From positions 62,001 through 126,000 of the forward strand of contig BLSF01000010.1 of the NCBI GenBank assembly GCA_012862575.1: a stretch of DNA of 64,000 bases. The letters are read 5' to 3'. The stretch is from Parietichytrium sp. I65-24A (taxonomy: Eukaryota > Sar > Bigyra > Thraustochytrida > Thraustochytriidae). The notes beneath the pieces were generated by a model. It searched no databases, was not told the DNA's origin, and saw nothing but the letters and a program-made list of their open reading frames with translations. Shown piece after piece: positions 27,881 to 37,775 of this stretch. Position 1 is the first letter of the stretch. Every line of letters starts with the position of its first letter. A program made the translations under genes and the position numbers.

Positions 27881-28052
27881 GCGTCCGATACATCGCGCTA
27901 AGAGTTCTTCTGTCACACACGAAGGAAAGGAGACAGAGAGAGAGAGAGAGAAAGTGAATAGAAAAGTGCGCAAGTTGGAGCGGCGGTAAAGCTTCGTGCG
28001 TGTATTAAAAGGTTAATCAAAGAGTTGTTTGCGCGGCGATTGGCGAGCAAAG

Positions 28053-29689
28053 ATGTCGGAGTTGGAGCAGCTGGAAGAGCAGTTTGCCGCGCTGGAAAGC
28101 CGTGTGAGGCAGGTTGGCAAAAGCGCGGAAGCGTCGAGGGCTGTGTGGGTCGCCCAGGGAAGGTACATTCACAGGCTCAACCGTGGCCTACTGGCGCTGT
28201 GCCTGTCGGTGATCGTGGCGGAAGTTGGGTTTGAGGAGATCGAGAACGGCCACATCAAGACTGGGTCTGGCATGGCCATCGCGCTGCTCTTGGTTTGGTT
28301 TGTCGTGCTAGACCCGTCGCAAAGCCCACATGACACGAAGAAAGCGCCAACTGTCAAGGAAGGTGATGTTGAGCCTGGCCAGGATGACCTCGATACAGAA
28401 TTGAAAAGCTCGAAACTTGAGCGGCCGACCCGGAATCCGAGGCTTGGAGAGCTACGCAAATCTAGCCAACAACAGCAATCCACGCAATCAAGCCGGAGAA
28501 GTGCAAGCGGCAACCAACAAAAGGTGCCCAAATTTGAGTCAACTTTGGATGGATGGGTCATCAAGACTGAAGAGGAGCTGGTCGGGGTCCAGAGCCTCCG
28601 GGAACGTCTGCAAGATCTGAACTCTGTCTGCGTAGAGCGCCCTCTGAACCTCAGCGACCCTGTCCTCGTTCGATTTTACCGAGCGCGCAAGAGCTTGGAC
28701 GAGTCCGAGGCGATGTTTCGCAAAGCGCACGAGTTCCGGCTGGAGAAGAAGCCTGAAGAGATATACGAACTCTTTGATCCGTCATCGATCCTAAAAACGT
28801 ACATGACTGGAGGATGGGCTGGGTTCGACAAGGAGGGAAGCGTGGTCTTCATTGATAGGATTGGGCAGTTAGATGTTCCCGGGATGACGGCCAAGTGCGA
28901 AGAAGAGGAGGTCCTGAACTTGGCCATCAAAAGGCAAGAGACGCACACTCGCTTGATGTTGGAGAGCGAGCAGAAATATGGTAAAGTACAGTATCAGTGT
29001 GTGGTCATCCAAGATTTGAAAGGTCTCTCCATGCGACACTTCCAAAACAAGGCCTTGGCGATACTGAAAAAGATGGCCAAGATCGATGACGATTATTATC
29101 CGGAAAGACTTAAGGTCGCATTTGTCATCAATGCTCCGGTAAGTTTGACTTGTCCTGGAGGAATGAAAACAGGGAGCAAAACTGACATTTTCTTTTATAT
29201 ATTCGTTGAATGAAAATATCATGTCGGCAGCGTGTGTTTGGTAAGTACTTTACCTCGGCATCGGGATTCAACGTCTTTTGTAACAAATTTTCAGCTTTTA
29301 CTAACCGAGAATCCCGGAATGCATCTCCTGTCGCATGCCTTCGTGTTTGCATGACTTGACAATACCTAATAAAACGTTTGCGCCGTTTAGCTATGATTTG
29401 GAACGTGGTCAAAGTAAGTTTCTAAAAAATACTTGTCTCGTAACAATGCAAGAAAATAGGGGAGTGCGGAGCTAACCGTGCCTACTAAATGGCGTCTTTG
29501 TAGTACTTCTTCCACGTAAACACCAGGGAGAAGATCAACATTTCTGCGGGGCCAAACACAGAGGAGCTTCTCAAGTGCATAGATGCGGACGTGTTGCCGA
29601 AATTTCTTGGCGGCAATAGAGTAATCGATGGCGATCCGGAATGCTCGTCCATCATCGGGAAGGGCGGCCGGATCCAAAACTTTGAGTAA
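28053..29689 (+). CDS. SEC14-like (CRAL-TRIO) lipid-transfer protein with two N-terminal membrane segments; four exons
   Basis: Exons 28053-29138, 29231-29240, 29391-29413 and 29504-29689; 434 residues. The start is the first ATG (an upstream TTG is not used). Residues ~41-58 and ~73-88 are hydrophobic and likely membrane-embedded. A charged Gln/Ser-rich linker leads to a CRAL-TRIO N-domain (~165-225, LVRFYRARKSLDESEAMF) and the SEC14 lipid-binding domain (~230-420). Splicing restores VINAPRVFAMIWNVVK, the hallmark VINAP-W/R-F-..-W..VKP segment of the family, and then YFFHVNTREKINI...VLPKFLGG. Without splicing the frame runs into an unrelated tail after VINAP. It probably moves or senses phosphoinositides or other lipids at a membrane. 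It is convergent with the DnaJ gene, whose stop lies 53 bases away. Confidence 0.9.
29139..29230 (+). other. SEC14 intron 1 (92 nt)
   Basis: Starts GTAAGTTTGA and ends TGTCGGCAG. Phase 0. Confidence 0.9.
29231..29240 (+). other. 10-nt micro-exon of the SEC14 gene
   Basis: CGTGTGTTTG lies between CAG and GTAAGT and encodes Arg-Val-Phe plus the first base of an Ala codon. Its inclusion is needed to give VINAPRVFA in frame. Confidence 0.88.
29241..29390 (+). other. SEC14 intron 2 (150 nt)
   Basis: Starts GTAAGTACTT and ends CCGTTTAG. Phase 1. Confidence 0.88.
29414..29503 (+). other. SEC14 intron 3 (90 nt)
   Basis: Starts GTAAGTTTCT and ends CTTTGTAG. GCTAACC and TACTAAAT near the 3' end are branch-point-like. 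The 23-nt exon before it (29391-29413) encodes AMIWNVVK with the micro-exon's last base. Confidence 0.9.
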
Positions 29690-29742
29690 TATCCCACGGG
29701 GGTTCATCTTGTGTTCACTGTCAATCAAACTATGTTCATTTT

Positions 29743-31467
29743 TCAAAGATCGGGAAGCACCTCTTTGAGCCCTGATACTTGCTCTTTTGACAAGTGCGTT
29801 GGGAAGTTGACCTCAAACTGTACGTGGAGGTCGCCCTTTTGCGAGGGGACATGGTGCACGGGCATTCCTTCGCCAACAATGACGCGCACCTGCTGATGCG
29901 TAATCAGCTGAGAGGGGTCCTTGAGAGGGTCCGCCTCGACCAAGACGACGTGCCCATCCAGGTGCTCAATGGTGCGCGAAAATCCGGTAAGCGCTTCTTT
30001 GAGTGTGATGGGGAGCTTGACCTTGAGGTTGTTGCCGTCCCTCTCGAACGTCTTGTGCGGGTTCCCTTCGAGCGTGAGGATGATGTCTCCCGGAATCTCC
30101 CCTGGGGTCTGCTCCCCCATTCGCTCGAACACGATTCGCTCTCCCGAGGCCATCCCTTGTTCTATCTGCACCTCCAGCTCGGCGGCAGCTTGCTGGCACT
30201 TCTCCTTGGACGGCACCTGCTCCTGCTGCTGCACGATGAACCCGCCCATCTGCCTGTGCACCGTGCGATACTCGGGCGGGCACGGGCCGCACTTGGCGCA
30301 GCGCTCCCTATTCTTGTCGCTGACTTTCCTGCAGCCGCGGCACACGACTCGCCTCTGCACGCTGGTTCTCACCCCGACGCCGGTGTAAAAGCTCTCCAAG
30401 CCCACCTTCATCGTAAACTGCATGTCCTGTCCCTGTCCTTCGTCCCTGCCGCCTCCGAACATCATGGAAAAAGGGTCCCTCCCGCGCTCCTGGCGCCTCT
30501 TGTTGCGTCCCTCGCGACCGCCCTCCTCTTCGAAGGCCCTCACTGCCTCCATGCCGCCAGTGTCGTACAGCAACCTCTTGTCCGCGTCCGACAGCACCTC
30601 GTGCGCGCGCCGCACTTTGTCAAACATCCTGGCTGCCTGCTCACCGTCACCGTGACCGCTGCCCTTGCTCTGCGCTCTGTCCGGGTGGTACTCCCGCGAC
30701 AGCTTCCGGAACGCCTTCTTCACAGCCGACTCCTCCGCGTCGAAATCCAACCCCAGCACCTCGTACAGGTCGTCGTCTGCATCATCGTCCGTGTCATCCG
30801 CAACCCTCTTCTCCCCATCCTCCTCCTCCTCGTCGTCGTCGTCGTCGACAAACTCCTCGTCGCCAGCGGAAGCCGTGGGAGGTTCGCGGGCGACCAGGGT
30901 CGCGACGCACTTCTCGCCATCGAAGCGCCTGCCGGTGAGACGCGTGCCGCCGGCGTCCAGCTTGGCGACATGCATTCCCGCGGCGCCCCATTGCACGAAC
31001 AGCACGTGTCCTTCCGCGGCGGCCCAGCTGCATTCTCCTCGCGCGCACTCTTCCGTTGGCGCCCAGAACAGGCCGTCCTCGCGCAGCTCCACCTCGCGCC
31101 ACGCGTTCCACAGCCACGTCGTTCCGCGCAGCTTGCCGTCATCGTTGCCGTCATCGTCGCCGCTGCCAGCGCGTTCCGCGAACGTTCGCCGGCATGCGGC
31201 CGCGCACGTCTCGCCGGCGCGGCGTACGCGGGCGTTCGTCTCCGGACCCACGCACGAGCAGGAAGTTCCAACCGCAGCCGCCTGCGTGCACGCAGCGGCG
31301 CCGCCGACGCAGCCGTGCCTGTCGAAGTCAACTTCCAGCGGGCTCGACAGACTGCCCCAGCCCAACAAGGACAGCAATGGAAACAGCAACAGCAACACAG
31401 ACAGCGACAGAAACAACAACAACAACGCGCCCGTGAGGGGAGTTCGAGAGCCTTTCGCTGCTGCCAT
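29743..31467 (-). CDS. ER-lumenal DnaJ (Hsp40) co-chaperone with extra N-terminal domain
   Basis: 574 residues from the ATG at 31467, which immediately precedes a signal peptide/anchor (LLLLFLSLSVLLLLFPLLSLLGW). An upstream in-frame start would place that segment internally. Residues ~40-195 are a Cys/Trp-rich lumenal domain (LWNAWREVELREDGLFWAP, HVLFVQWGAAG) not found in ERdj3 or Scj1. A strongly acidic run (~200-233) precedes the J-domain (~234-310) with His261-Pro262-Asp263. A Gly-rich/Met linker, a reduced zinc-binding segment (CRGCRK...CAKCGPC) and the two C-terminal substrate-binding beta domains follow (GDIILTLEGNPHKTFERDG, LIEADP-like LVEADPLKD). It would deliver clients to BiP in the ER. 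The C-terminus ends without a retrieval tetrapeptide. Confidence 0.88.
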   Translation of the reverse strand: MAAAKGSRTPLTGALLLLFLSLSVLLLLFPLLSLLGWGSLSSPLEVDFDRHGCVGGAAACTQAAAVGTSCSCVGPETNARVRRAGETCAAACRRTFAERAGSGDDDGNDDGKLRGTTWLWNAWREVELREDGLFWAPTEECARGECSWAAAEGHVLFVQWGAAGMHVAKLDAGGTRLTGRRFDGEKCVATLVAREPPTASAGDEEFVDDDDDEEEEDGEKRVADDTDDDADDDLYEVLGLDFDAEESAVKKAFRKLSREYHPDRAQSKGSGHGDGEQAARMFDKVRRAHEVLSDADKRLLYDTGGMEAVRAFEEEGGREGRNKRRQERGRDPFSMMFGGGRDEGQGQDMQFTMKVGLESFYTGVGVRTSVQRRVVCRGCRKVSDKNRERCAKCGPCPPEYRTVHRQMGGFIVQQQEQVPSKEKCQQAAAELEVQIEQGMASGERIVFERMGEQTPGEIPGDIILTLEGNPHKTFERDGNNLKVKLPITLKEALTGFSRTIEHLDGHVVLVEADPLKDPSQLITHQQVRVIVGEGMPVHHVPSQKGDLHVQFEVNFPTHLSKEQVSGLKEVLPDL

Positions 31468-31647
31468 CTCACTCTGACTCTGACTCTGTGCTTTGGAGGG
31501 AATGAAAGGATGAAAGATGATGAAAGGATGAAAGGGTGGACTGTCCACCCTAGATGGATGCTCAGACGGGGCAAGGCCCGCGCAGAGAATGTGCACTGCG
31601 ATGAAAGGGCGAGCGCGTCTCACTGGGATCACTGAGAGTGCGCGAGT

Positions 31648-31658
31648 ACTCACTGTCA
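31648..31658 (-). promoter_or_regulatory. TGACWGTGART site
   Basis: Exact - strand match within AGTACTCACTGTCAGTACT, 181 bases upstream of the DnaJ ATG and in its orientation. It is followed by further GTACTGA copies. Confidence 0.5.
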
Positions 31659-32497
31659 GTACTCACAAGTCAGTACTGAGTACTGAGTACCGCTTCGAAG
31701 CTCTTCGAAGATGGGTACGCCTGGGGTCCTGGGGTTTTGATGATTGATGGGATTGATAGTATTGAAAGTATTGATGGGATGGAAACGCCGGCTAGCTACT
31801 CTGGTGAACAGGAGGCGTCAGTGCAAAGATGTACAAAGAGCAACTTGAAGAGATTGAAGAGCCCTGAGTCTCAAGCTCAGGCTCATGCTCATGCTCATGC
31901 TCAGGCTTGAGGTTTCATTTCTTGAGGCCCGGGGTCCGCATGTTCGCGTGCACGCATGCTCTGATAGCGCTGAGTGATGTGTAGAAGCCGTGGTGTAGAG
32001 GAGATCGACGTTGTGGGGAATGTCGCCAGGGGCGGGTAGGTGGGTGGGTGAGTGCGGTGACTGCCAAAAGCGGTTCTTCCAGCGAGATTCCTGGTTCCCG
32101 AGTCGAGTGAGCTCCGACGTCCTGACAGCGAGGACTGAAGAGTTTGAAGTGTTTGGAGGACGCGGGCTGCCGCGATGGAGGCATGGGTTTAGATTCTCAT
32201 GTACCACGATTCAATTCCAAGGCATCGCACAGGGCCCACGCTGTATTCGACTCTGCAATATCCATGTACTAGTAGAGTTCGACGCCAGCGACGCGAACAA
32301 TGGAGCATGCAAATGGGCCTTTCCTTGGTTGTGCCTTGCAGTGCATTCATCGTCAAACGGCTAAGGAGATGTTTTGGAGGATTGTCAACAGTGATTGTCG
32401 ACATTGAAAGAGTCTAGCTCTGCGCATGTCACCCTGGAGCTGCTGTCTCCTCGCTCATCGTATTAGCATTGACTTGAATCACTACAACTATTACTTT

Positions 32498-32505
32498 ACC
32501 GGTAC
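32498..32505. promoter_or_regulatory. ACCGGTAC palindromic site
   Basis: Context TTTACCGGTACCCATG, no nearby start codon of a supported gene. Confidence 0.3.
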
Positions 32506-33224
32506 CCATGCTTTTGGGCTTCCACTCGCCAACCCCATCAACCACCTCGTCTTCGCTTTTTTCTCAAACATTCAGCCGATGTGCCAATTAGTTCTGTACG
32601 ATTTGGTTCTGTACTCTGGCGAAAAGGTTGGATTGCTCTTTGTTGTCCGAACAGCGCAAACCAGCTCATGTTTGATTTGTTCCACTAATGCCATTTGACG
32701 AGCATCCATGTCACGCGAAATGAAACAAAATTTGAGGTTAAGAGATCACGATTTGAATGTGATACTGTGAAGGTTGTCCGAAGGCGTTTGCAGACCCCAC
32801 TGCCAATCATCAAATAATGCATATTTATGATGCATCTTGGACTATTCCTTGAAGTCCAGTTTTCTAAATTCTATCTCTTGACAGGCACGAAGAAGATGTC
32901 CGAGCAAACTCGTTGCATTTGCAGCTTTCTCCATGCCTACGGCGGCGAATACGCTCTGATCATCTAGAACAGAATGAGCAAAGCAGTAAGATTTACATAC
33001 GTGCCTTTCGCCGCTGAGTTGGAGTTGCCAATCTGGGCTGAGCATCTTTTTGATTCTCTCAATTTTCTCTAATCGTCAAAACGTTTTTGTTGTATTATTA
33101 GTATTATTCCCTTCGCCAACCTTCACCGTTCAAAATTTGGTCCCTACCCGCGCGACTCAGCCCATGAATGCGTGCCGCTTTACAAGCCCAAAGCCTCTGG
33201 GAAGAAGAACTTCAGGAGTACGGT

Positions 33225-33232
33225 ACCGGTAC
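33225..33232. promoter_or_regulatory. ACCGGTAC palindromic site
   Basis: Context GTACGGTACCGGTACCGGG; the 12-base core GGTACCGGTACC is perfectly palindromic. Another copy begins at 33260. Confidence 0.4.
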
Positions 33233-33259
33233 CGGGACATACTGGGACTCACAGTCGAT

Positions 33260-33267
33260 ACCGGTAC
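33260..33267. promoter_or_regulatory. ACCGGTAC palindromic site
   Basis: Context CGATACCGGTACTGAC, 35 bases after the site at 33225. Confidence 0.35.
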
Positions 33268-33485
33268 TGACTTTTGAGTACCATAACACCATAACTGCCA
33301 AGCGTTCAAGAGCTCAATCAGATCGCTCGAGCCCAGATCTACTGGACTCTTTTGGCCTCCTACAGCACACGCAGTCACAGTCAGAACACATCCTATGACT
33401 TTGAAAATAGCGTTGGATTAGTGCTTCAAGTTTTCAGTATGCGACTCATACTGAAAGCACGGAAACACCACACAGCATTCCATGT

Positions 33486-33496
33486 TGACAGTGAAT
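33486..33496 (+). promoter_or_regulatory. TGACWGTGART site
   Basis: Exact match (TGACAGTGAAT), 1.0 kb before the glycosyltransferase-like start. Confidence 0.3.
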
Positions 33497-33792
33497 TTAC
33501 AGAATTCAGTTAATTTAAAAAATCCCTCCAAATCGCCGCGCTGGCCATTTTACTCCGTCTTTTGATTTTAAATGTTTAATGCCCATGCTCTTTCGACGAA
33601 CACAAGCTCCACGAGACTGCGCAAAGAGGTGAATTCTCGCACTCACGTCAATCAGCCGGCAAATAGATAAAGATAGAACAGAGTAGAAAAATGAATCCAA
33701 GACAGATTTTTGGTATTGTTTTTCTTACCAAAGCCACTGACATCCTTCTCATCGAACGGAAACCGTTATTTCCTTCACAAGCTCAGCTGTAC

Positions 33793-33803
33793 TGACAGTG
33801 AGT
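33793..33803 (+). promoter_or_regulatory. TGACWGTGART site
   Basis: Exact match inside GTACTGACAGTGAGTGC, one base short of the full dyad, 712 bases before the start at 34515. Confidence 0.35.
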
Positions 33804-34514
33804 GCTTGAGCCGGCCAACACACTTCCCGGGTTACAATCTATCCAGCAGACGTTATCAATGGACATTCAAGTTCTCGCTTGCTGTGCTATTAAAATGCTC
33901 GCCAATGGAAATTGCAACTTATTTTGCCAAGCAAGGCTCGGGATTTTTTCTCCGGAGATCCTTAAACAAGTTAACAGATGAGAGCGGATTCTCCCGCCTG
34001 TGTTCATCATACTGTAATGTACTCGCATGTCAGCACCGGCATCAGTACACGACACAGTCATTTTGCCTTGCCCTTCGATGAGAATGAGCAGAATGAGCGC
34101 TAAAATAGTTGGAGATTCACCGCAATTTCTTTTGCAGCACAAGAGAGTTTGGATCAACGAGGGAGCAAGCTACGGTGCCGAGTATGACCACTCAGCGAGG
34201 ACCTGCGGTTTCCGTTTACAAGTACAACTGGTGGCTTGGTAGTGATAGACACATAACACACTTGATGTCGAGTTGCCAGTGAATTCGATCTAATGCTCTC
34301 CACAATGGTGACCGGGTAATTTGGCAAACCCCAGAGCGCTCACGCACCTAGTAAACTGCAGTGCAAGAGGATCAGACTTTGCGTTGTGTGCCACGCGCAG
34401 GGTATTCGTCCGGCGCCAGGAGTTCGCCTCGCGCAAACCCTCCAGTTCCCAAGGAAGCTGCTTGCTGTTCTCTCCTCTTCATTCTTCACGCGCTGCTCGT
34501 GCACCTCCGTAGCC

Positions 34515-35660
34515 ATGACGGCCTCTTTCCGCTCGCCGGGGTCGCAGCTGAGAGCTATTTGCGCTCTTCTTGTGCTGCTTGTTGTCATTTACCACCTACG
34601 CGTCGAACGCCTACGCGTAAAGCTCAAAATCGATCCTGATGCCATTGTGATGGGGTCTTTGCGGCATGGCCCCGAGGTCCAGAATCTGGCAGATGCGGCC
34701 ATGAGCCACGCAGGAGACCCAGAGTGGCTTGAGAGCAACATAGCTTGGCAAGAGTGCTCAGAAGAGTCTTCCAGGCAGTCCAAAAAGTTGCTTATTACTG
34801 CCGCAGACCACTTTGATTTTGACGCACTGTCTGCATGGGTCAATCGAATGCAAACGAACGGGGACGGAGACACGGTTCTCATGGTGTTTGACCTGGGGCT
34901 CACCCGCAAACAAGCCGCTCACGTGAGATCGTGGTGCAAAGTGAGGTATGTCTTGTTTCAGCACCGTTGGCTAGGGCTCAAGATGCTCGAAAAAGGAATG
35001 CAACGAAACCTTGTTCTATCGCGCGACACTGCGGCATGGAAACCGCTCGCGATTCTTTACGGAATGCTGGTCATGAGCCTTGAAGGCAACCATTGTGCAC
35101 AAGTGCTTTATACGGATCCCACGGTTCTGCTCAGCAAAACGTTTTTTCGCAAGCGAGCAATCGAGAGCTCTGTCGAAACTGGCGTTTCCTTGCTCCGAGC
35201 TAGAGCACATGGAAAATTGCAGGTGGAGCAAGAAACTCTTGACTCTCTACAGAACTTGACTGGATCCACCAAAGCTGATGCGGAAGCGTATGCTGATCTG
35301 CCTCAAGTCGAGGGGAGCTATATCAACTTGCACATTGCCAACCAATCCATGCGAAGTCAATTCCTTTATCCACTAATAAAATGCGCCATGGAACCTGGGT
35401 GTCTGGATCCAATCTTAGGGCGAGACTTCCAACCCCATCGACAGGCCATAATTTTCGACACAGATTGCAAAATGCACCTCGCAAATGATGCGTATTGCCG
35501 CAAAGACGATGCTGCAGTTCTGGCTGTGCTCCGAAGCGTCTATTTAGAGTCAGAGTCTTCGGACAAATCGGGTATTCTTCTTCTCTCTGCTCAAAGGGGA
35601 ATTTTCGAAAGATACAAGAAGAAGATGCAAGCAAAGTCCTGCGGCATAGACCTTCATTAG
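34515..35660 (+). CDS. Type II membrane glycosyltransferase-like protein (DUF1647-like)
   Basis: 381 residues from the ATG at 34515; the longer frame begins only with GTG. Residues ~12-26 form a signal anchor (LRAICALLVLLVVIY) after a short basic tail, the usual Golgi glycosyltransferase topology. The lumenal part has LLITAADHFDFDALSAWVNR, MVFDLGLTRKQAAHVRSW, AWKPLAILYGML and VLYTDPTVLLSKTF. The order resembles the poorly characterised DUF1647-type family (YDLGLs..q, WKPl, then a VLY.D.. strand where a donor-binding Asp motif would sit). Asp200 in YTDP is a candidate metal or sugar-nucleotide ligand. The function is inferred and sugar specificity is unknown. Confidence 0.6.
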   Translation: MTASFRSPGSQLRAICALLVLLVVIYHLRVERLRVKLKIDPDAIVMGSLRHGPEVQNLADAAMSHAGDPEWLESNIAWQECSEESSRQSKKLLITAADHFDFDALSAWVNRMQTNGDGDTVLMVFDLGLTRKQAAHVRSWCKVRYVLFQHRWLGLKMLEKGMQRNLVLSRDTAAWKPLAILYGMLVMSLEGNHCAQVLYTDPTVLLSKTFFRKRAIESSVETGVSLLRARAHGKLQVEQETLDSLQNLTGSTKADAEAYADLPQVEGSYINLHIANQSMRSQFLYPLIKCAMEPGCLDPILGRDFQPHRQAIIFDTDCKMHLANDAYCRKDDAAVLAVLRSVYLESESSDKSGILLLSAQRGIFERYKKKMQAKSCGIDLH

Positions 35661-37775
35661 ATTTGGTGCGCAGAGCGCCCACTTTTGCCAACAAAAGATT
35701 TGTTGGTCTCTCTTTTAAGAAGCTGGCCAAAAAGCTCCAAATCAGTGTTGGTTTCCCGAGTTTGATATTCCGGTATTGAGCCGCCGGTTGCCTTTCCGGG
35801 CGATCATCTTGCGGCTTTGATTTTTAACCGGTGAGTAAAAACGGCGCGGATTTGAGCCGCGTTTGTGCTGTAAACATAACTCGTACCCCGCGTTGCCACA
35901 TTGTTTGGTGGGGTAGTACTAGAGTCTCCGAACTCGTGGAAAAAATATTCGGAGGAAACCATATTTTCTTTTTCGTAATCGTCTGTAGACTGCCCAAATC
36001 GCATTTCTAGAGACAGCTCTGCGAAGACTTGAGCCATTTCTTTCCGCTGACACAGAAATTGTTCCGAACCGGTCCTATCAGTTTTTTGGGAAATTTGGGA
36101 CCGATTCATTTGCAAACCCACACGATCATTTCTCAGCCATTTACTTGGTACTGCTTTAATTGAACATTTATGCATCAAAACTGTTCTTCACGCCACCTTT
36201 GGCAAAACGTGAGTTTGTTAGCTTTCAGGAGGTAAAGATTTCCCTTTCATGCGTTCGAGAAAAAAAAAGTTTACATATCAGCCAAGATCGATGCAATCGC
36301 TGATATATCAGTAAAATGATCGAGCCTCTCTGAAGCAAATTTCTGCGCATTTGTTCACTGTTGTCGCTGCTGTCTCGAACTTCTTGGCGGAAATGATCCA
36401 ACGAAGTGAGCTGCTGCAAACCCTGCCCATGGTGTGGCGCCGATGTCGTGGTTCCTAAGGAATTTGGAGACTCACTTCTTGGCCCCAACTTACAACACTT
36501 TGAGAACTTCAACAGAACAAACAACACCTCAATTCACCGTCGATCCACGGGCTCCAAAAGCTTCGTCTTTGATCAAAATTCAGAACAAAGGTTGACCCTC
36601 GGGTCTCCGACTTCCGTGATGTCCGACGCCAACCTTCTCTGCCATTTCGTTGCACCAACTGCAAAACGCAAAATCTTGCAATCCAAAGCGATCTTCCTTA
36701 TTATACCAGCAGGCCAGCAAGTCACCTACTGCACCTTACTGTCACTCTTTGAAGATATTTTCCTCGCTCACCTTGCGACAAAAGTGCTTTTCAGATGTAA
36801 TTCTGTCAAATTAATTCCAAGTGCATGTAATTTTATTGTATGGAAACACTTTTGGTAGGTAGGCCGGAAGCATGACTTTCAAATTACACGCTGTACGCAA
36901 TGTTTCCTTGCTAGTTTAATTTCATTTTGAAATATTACATGCGTTTGCGCATTCTCCTTTATTCGCCTTTTCTTAGCTTTGTCAGTCGTAAGTTATGATC
37001 ATCATGTTGAGGGGACTGCCGGCCTAGGCTGCCTACGCTGTCTCGGAAGGAGAGGATCAGCTCAGCAGAATCACATCAGTCCGACAGTCCCCATCACCAG
37101 CTTAGCTAGTGCTTGTTTTCGCAGACAACTTACAGAATGATGCAGATAGCACCTTCAGAGTCCTTCAGAGTTCGATGCCAAGAATCAATACTCATTGTCA
37201 GTACAAAGAAAGTAGGAGAGCTTCGTCCTTCGCCTTTTTGTCCTTTTTAAAAGCTTGTACTACCATGGTACTGAGTACCTTTGATTTTGATCTTGCAAAA
37301 GCTCTTGATCTTTTGGCTCTTCTTCTTGTGGTGGAGAACTGAGTACCGGTGCCAGTGCCTTTCGTGAGCTCGCGAATGCACCTCAAGGTCGAAGAGAAAG
37401 AGAGAAAAAGACAGAGAGAGACAAGCAAGTAAAAGAAGTAAAAGAGCGGAATGCGTCCGGGATGTATGCTCTAACTCGAGAGGGAGTGAGTGACACAGCA
37501 AGCCGCTATGACTTTTCTAGTATTGACTTTGAGTGTACTTTTTACTTACGTTCTTGTCTGGAGCGCGAAAAGGATCTTATTTGTTAGCCAATTATTTCTC
37601 TTTCAAGTCCAAGGAAGGGTCTCCGGCCTTGACGGGTACTGAATATGCATTCACTGTCAAGTCATGACAGAAACCAAACGAGACTCTCACTCTCAAGCAG
37701 CTCACACGCTTGCGCGCATACAAGAGTTGGGTTACCTCTCGCAAGCGCAGCTGCCTGATCAAGAGCGCTCGAAAG
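35661..37775. other. 2.1-kb intergenic gap
   Basis: AT-rich in the middle. It contains an A/G-rich run (GAGAAAAAGACAGAGAG) near 37393-37425 and a TGACWGTGART site at 37649. A 150-residue open frame at 36406-36858 has no family resemblance and is not called. Confidence 0.45.
37649..37659 (-). promoter_or_regulatory. TGACWGTGART site
   Basis: Exact match on the - strand (ATTCACTGTCA on +), 117 bases upstream of the monooxygenase ATG: the closest of all sites to a start codon, but in opposite orientation. Confidence 0.45.

Larger units (their letters stand above)
22512..28052. other. 5.5-kb gene-poor region
   Basis: The largest gap in the window. It contains the TTTC microsatellite, a TGACWGTGART site, four ACCGGTAC palindromes, a hairpin with 9-base arms at 23967-23992 (TTAGTATAA/TTATACTAA), a GAT run near 24786-24803, a 93-base minisatellite, a heptamer array and a GA tract. 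No long open frame matches a known family, and I found no transposon ends, tRNA boxes or rRNA. Confidence 0.5.
31468..34514. other. 3-kb intergenic gap
   Basis: No gene supported. It contains three TGACWGTGART sites (31648, 33486, 33793), three ACCGGTAC palindromes (32498, 33225, 33260), a cluster of AGTACT/GTACTGA repeats at 31645-31692 next to the DnaJ promoter, and a CTCATG/CTCAGG repeat flanked by CTCAAGC/GCTTGAG at 31870-31912. Confidence 0.5.

Noticed and set aside
22512-28052. Possible mobile element in the gene-poor region
   Set aside because: I found no terminal repeats, target-site duplications, transposase, reverse transcriptase or capsid-like frame.
30720-31574. Second long - strand frame overlapping the DnaJ gene
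   Set aside because: Different frame of the same GC-rich segment, Cys/Arg-rich and without motifs.
29794-31635. 613-codon open frame on the + strand
   Set aside because: It is antisense to the DnaJ gene and arises from its codon bias; the translation is His/Leu/Arg-rich with no domain.
36406-36858. 150-codon frame with a CxxCPWC start
   Set aside because: No conserved pattern beyond two cysteine pairs, and AT-rich codon use like the surrounding gap.
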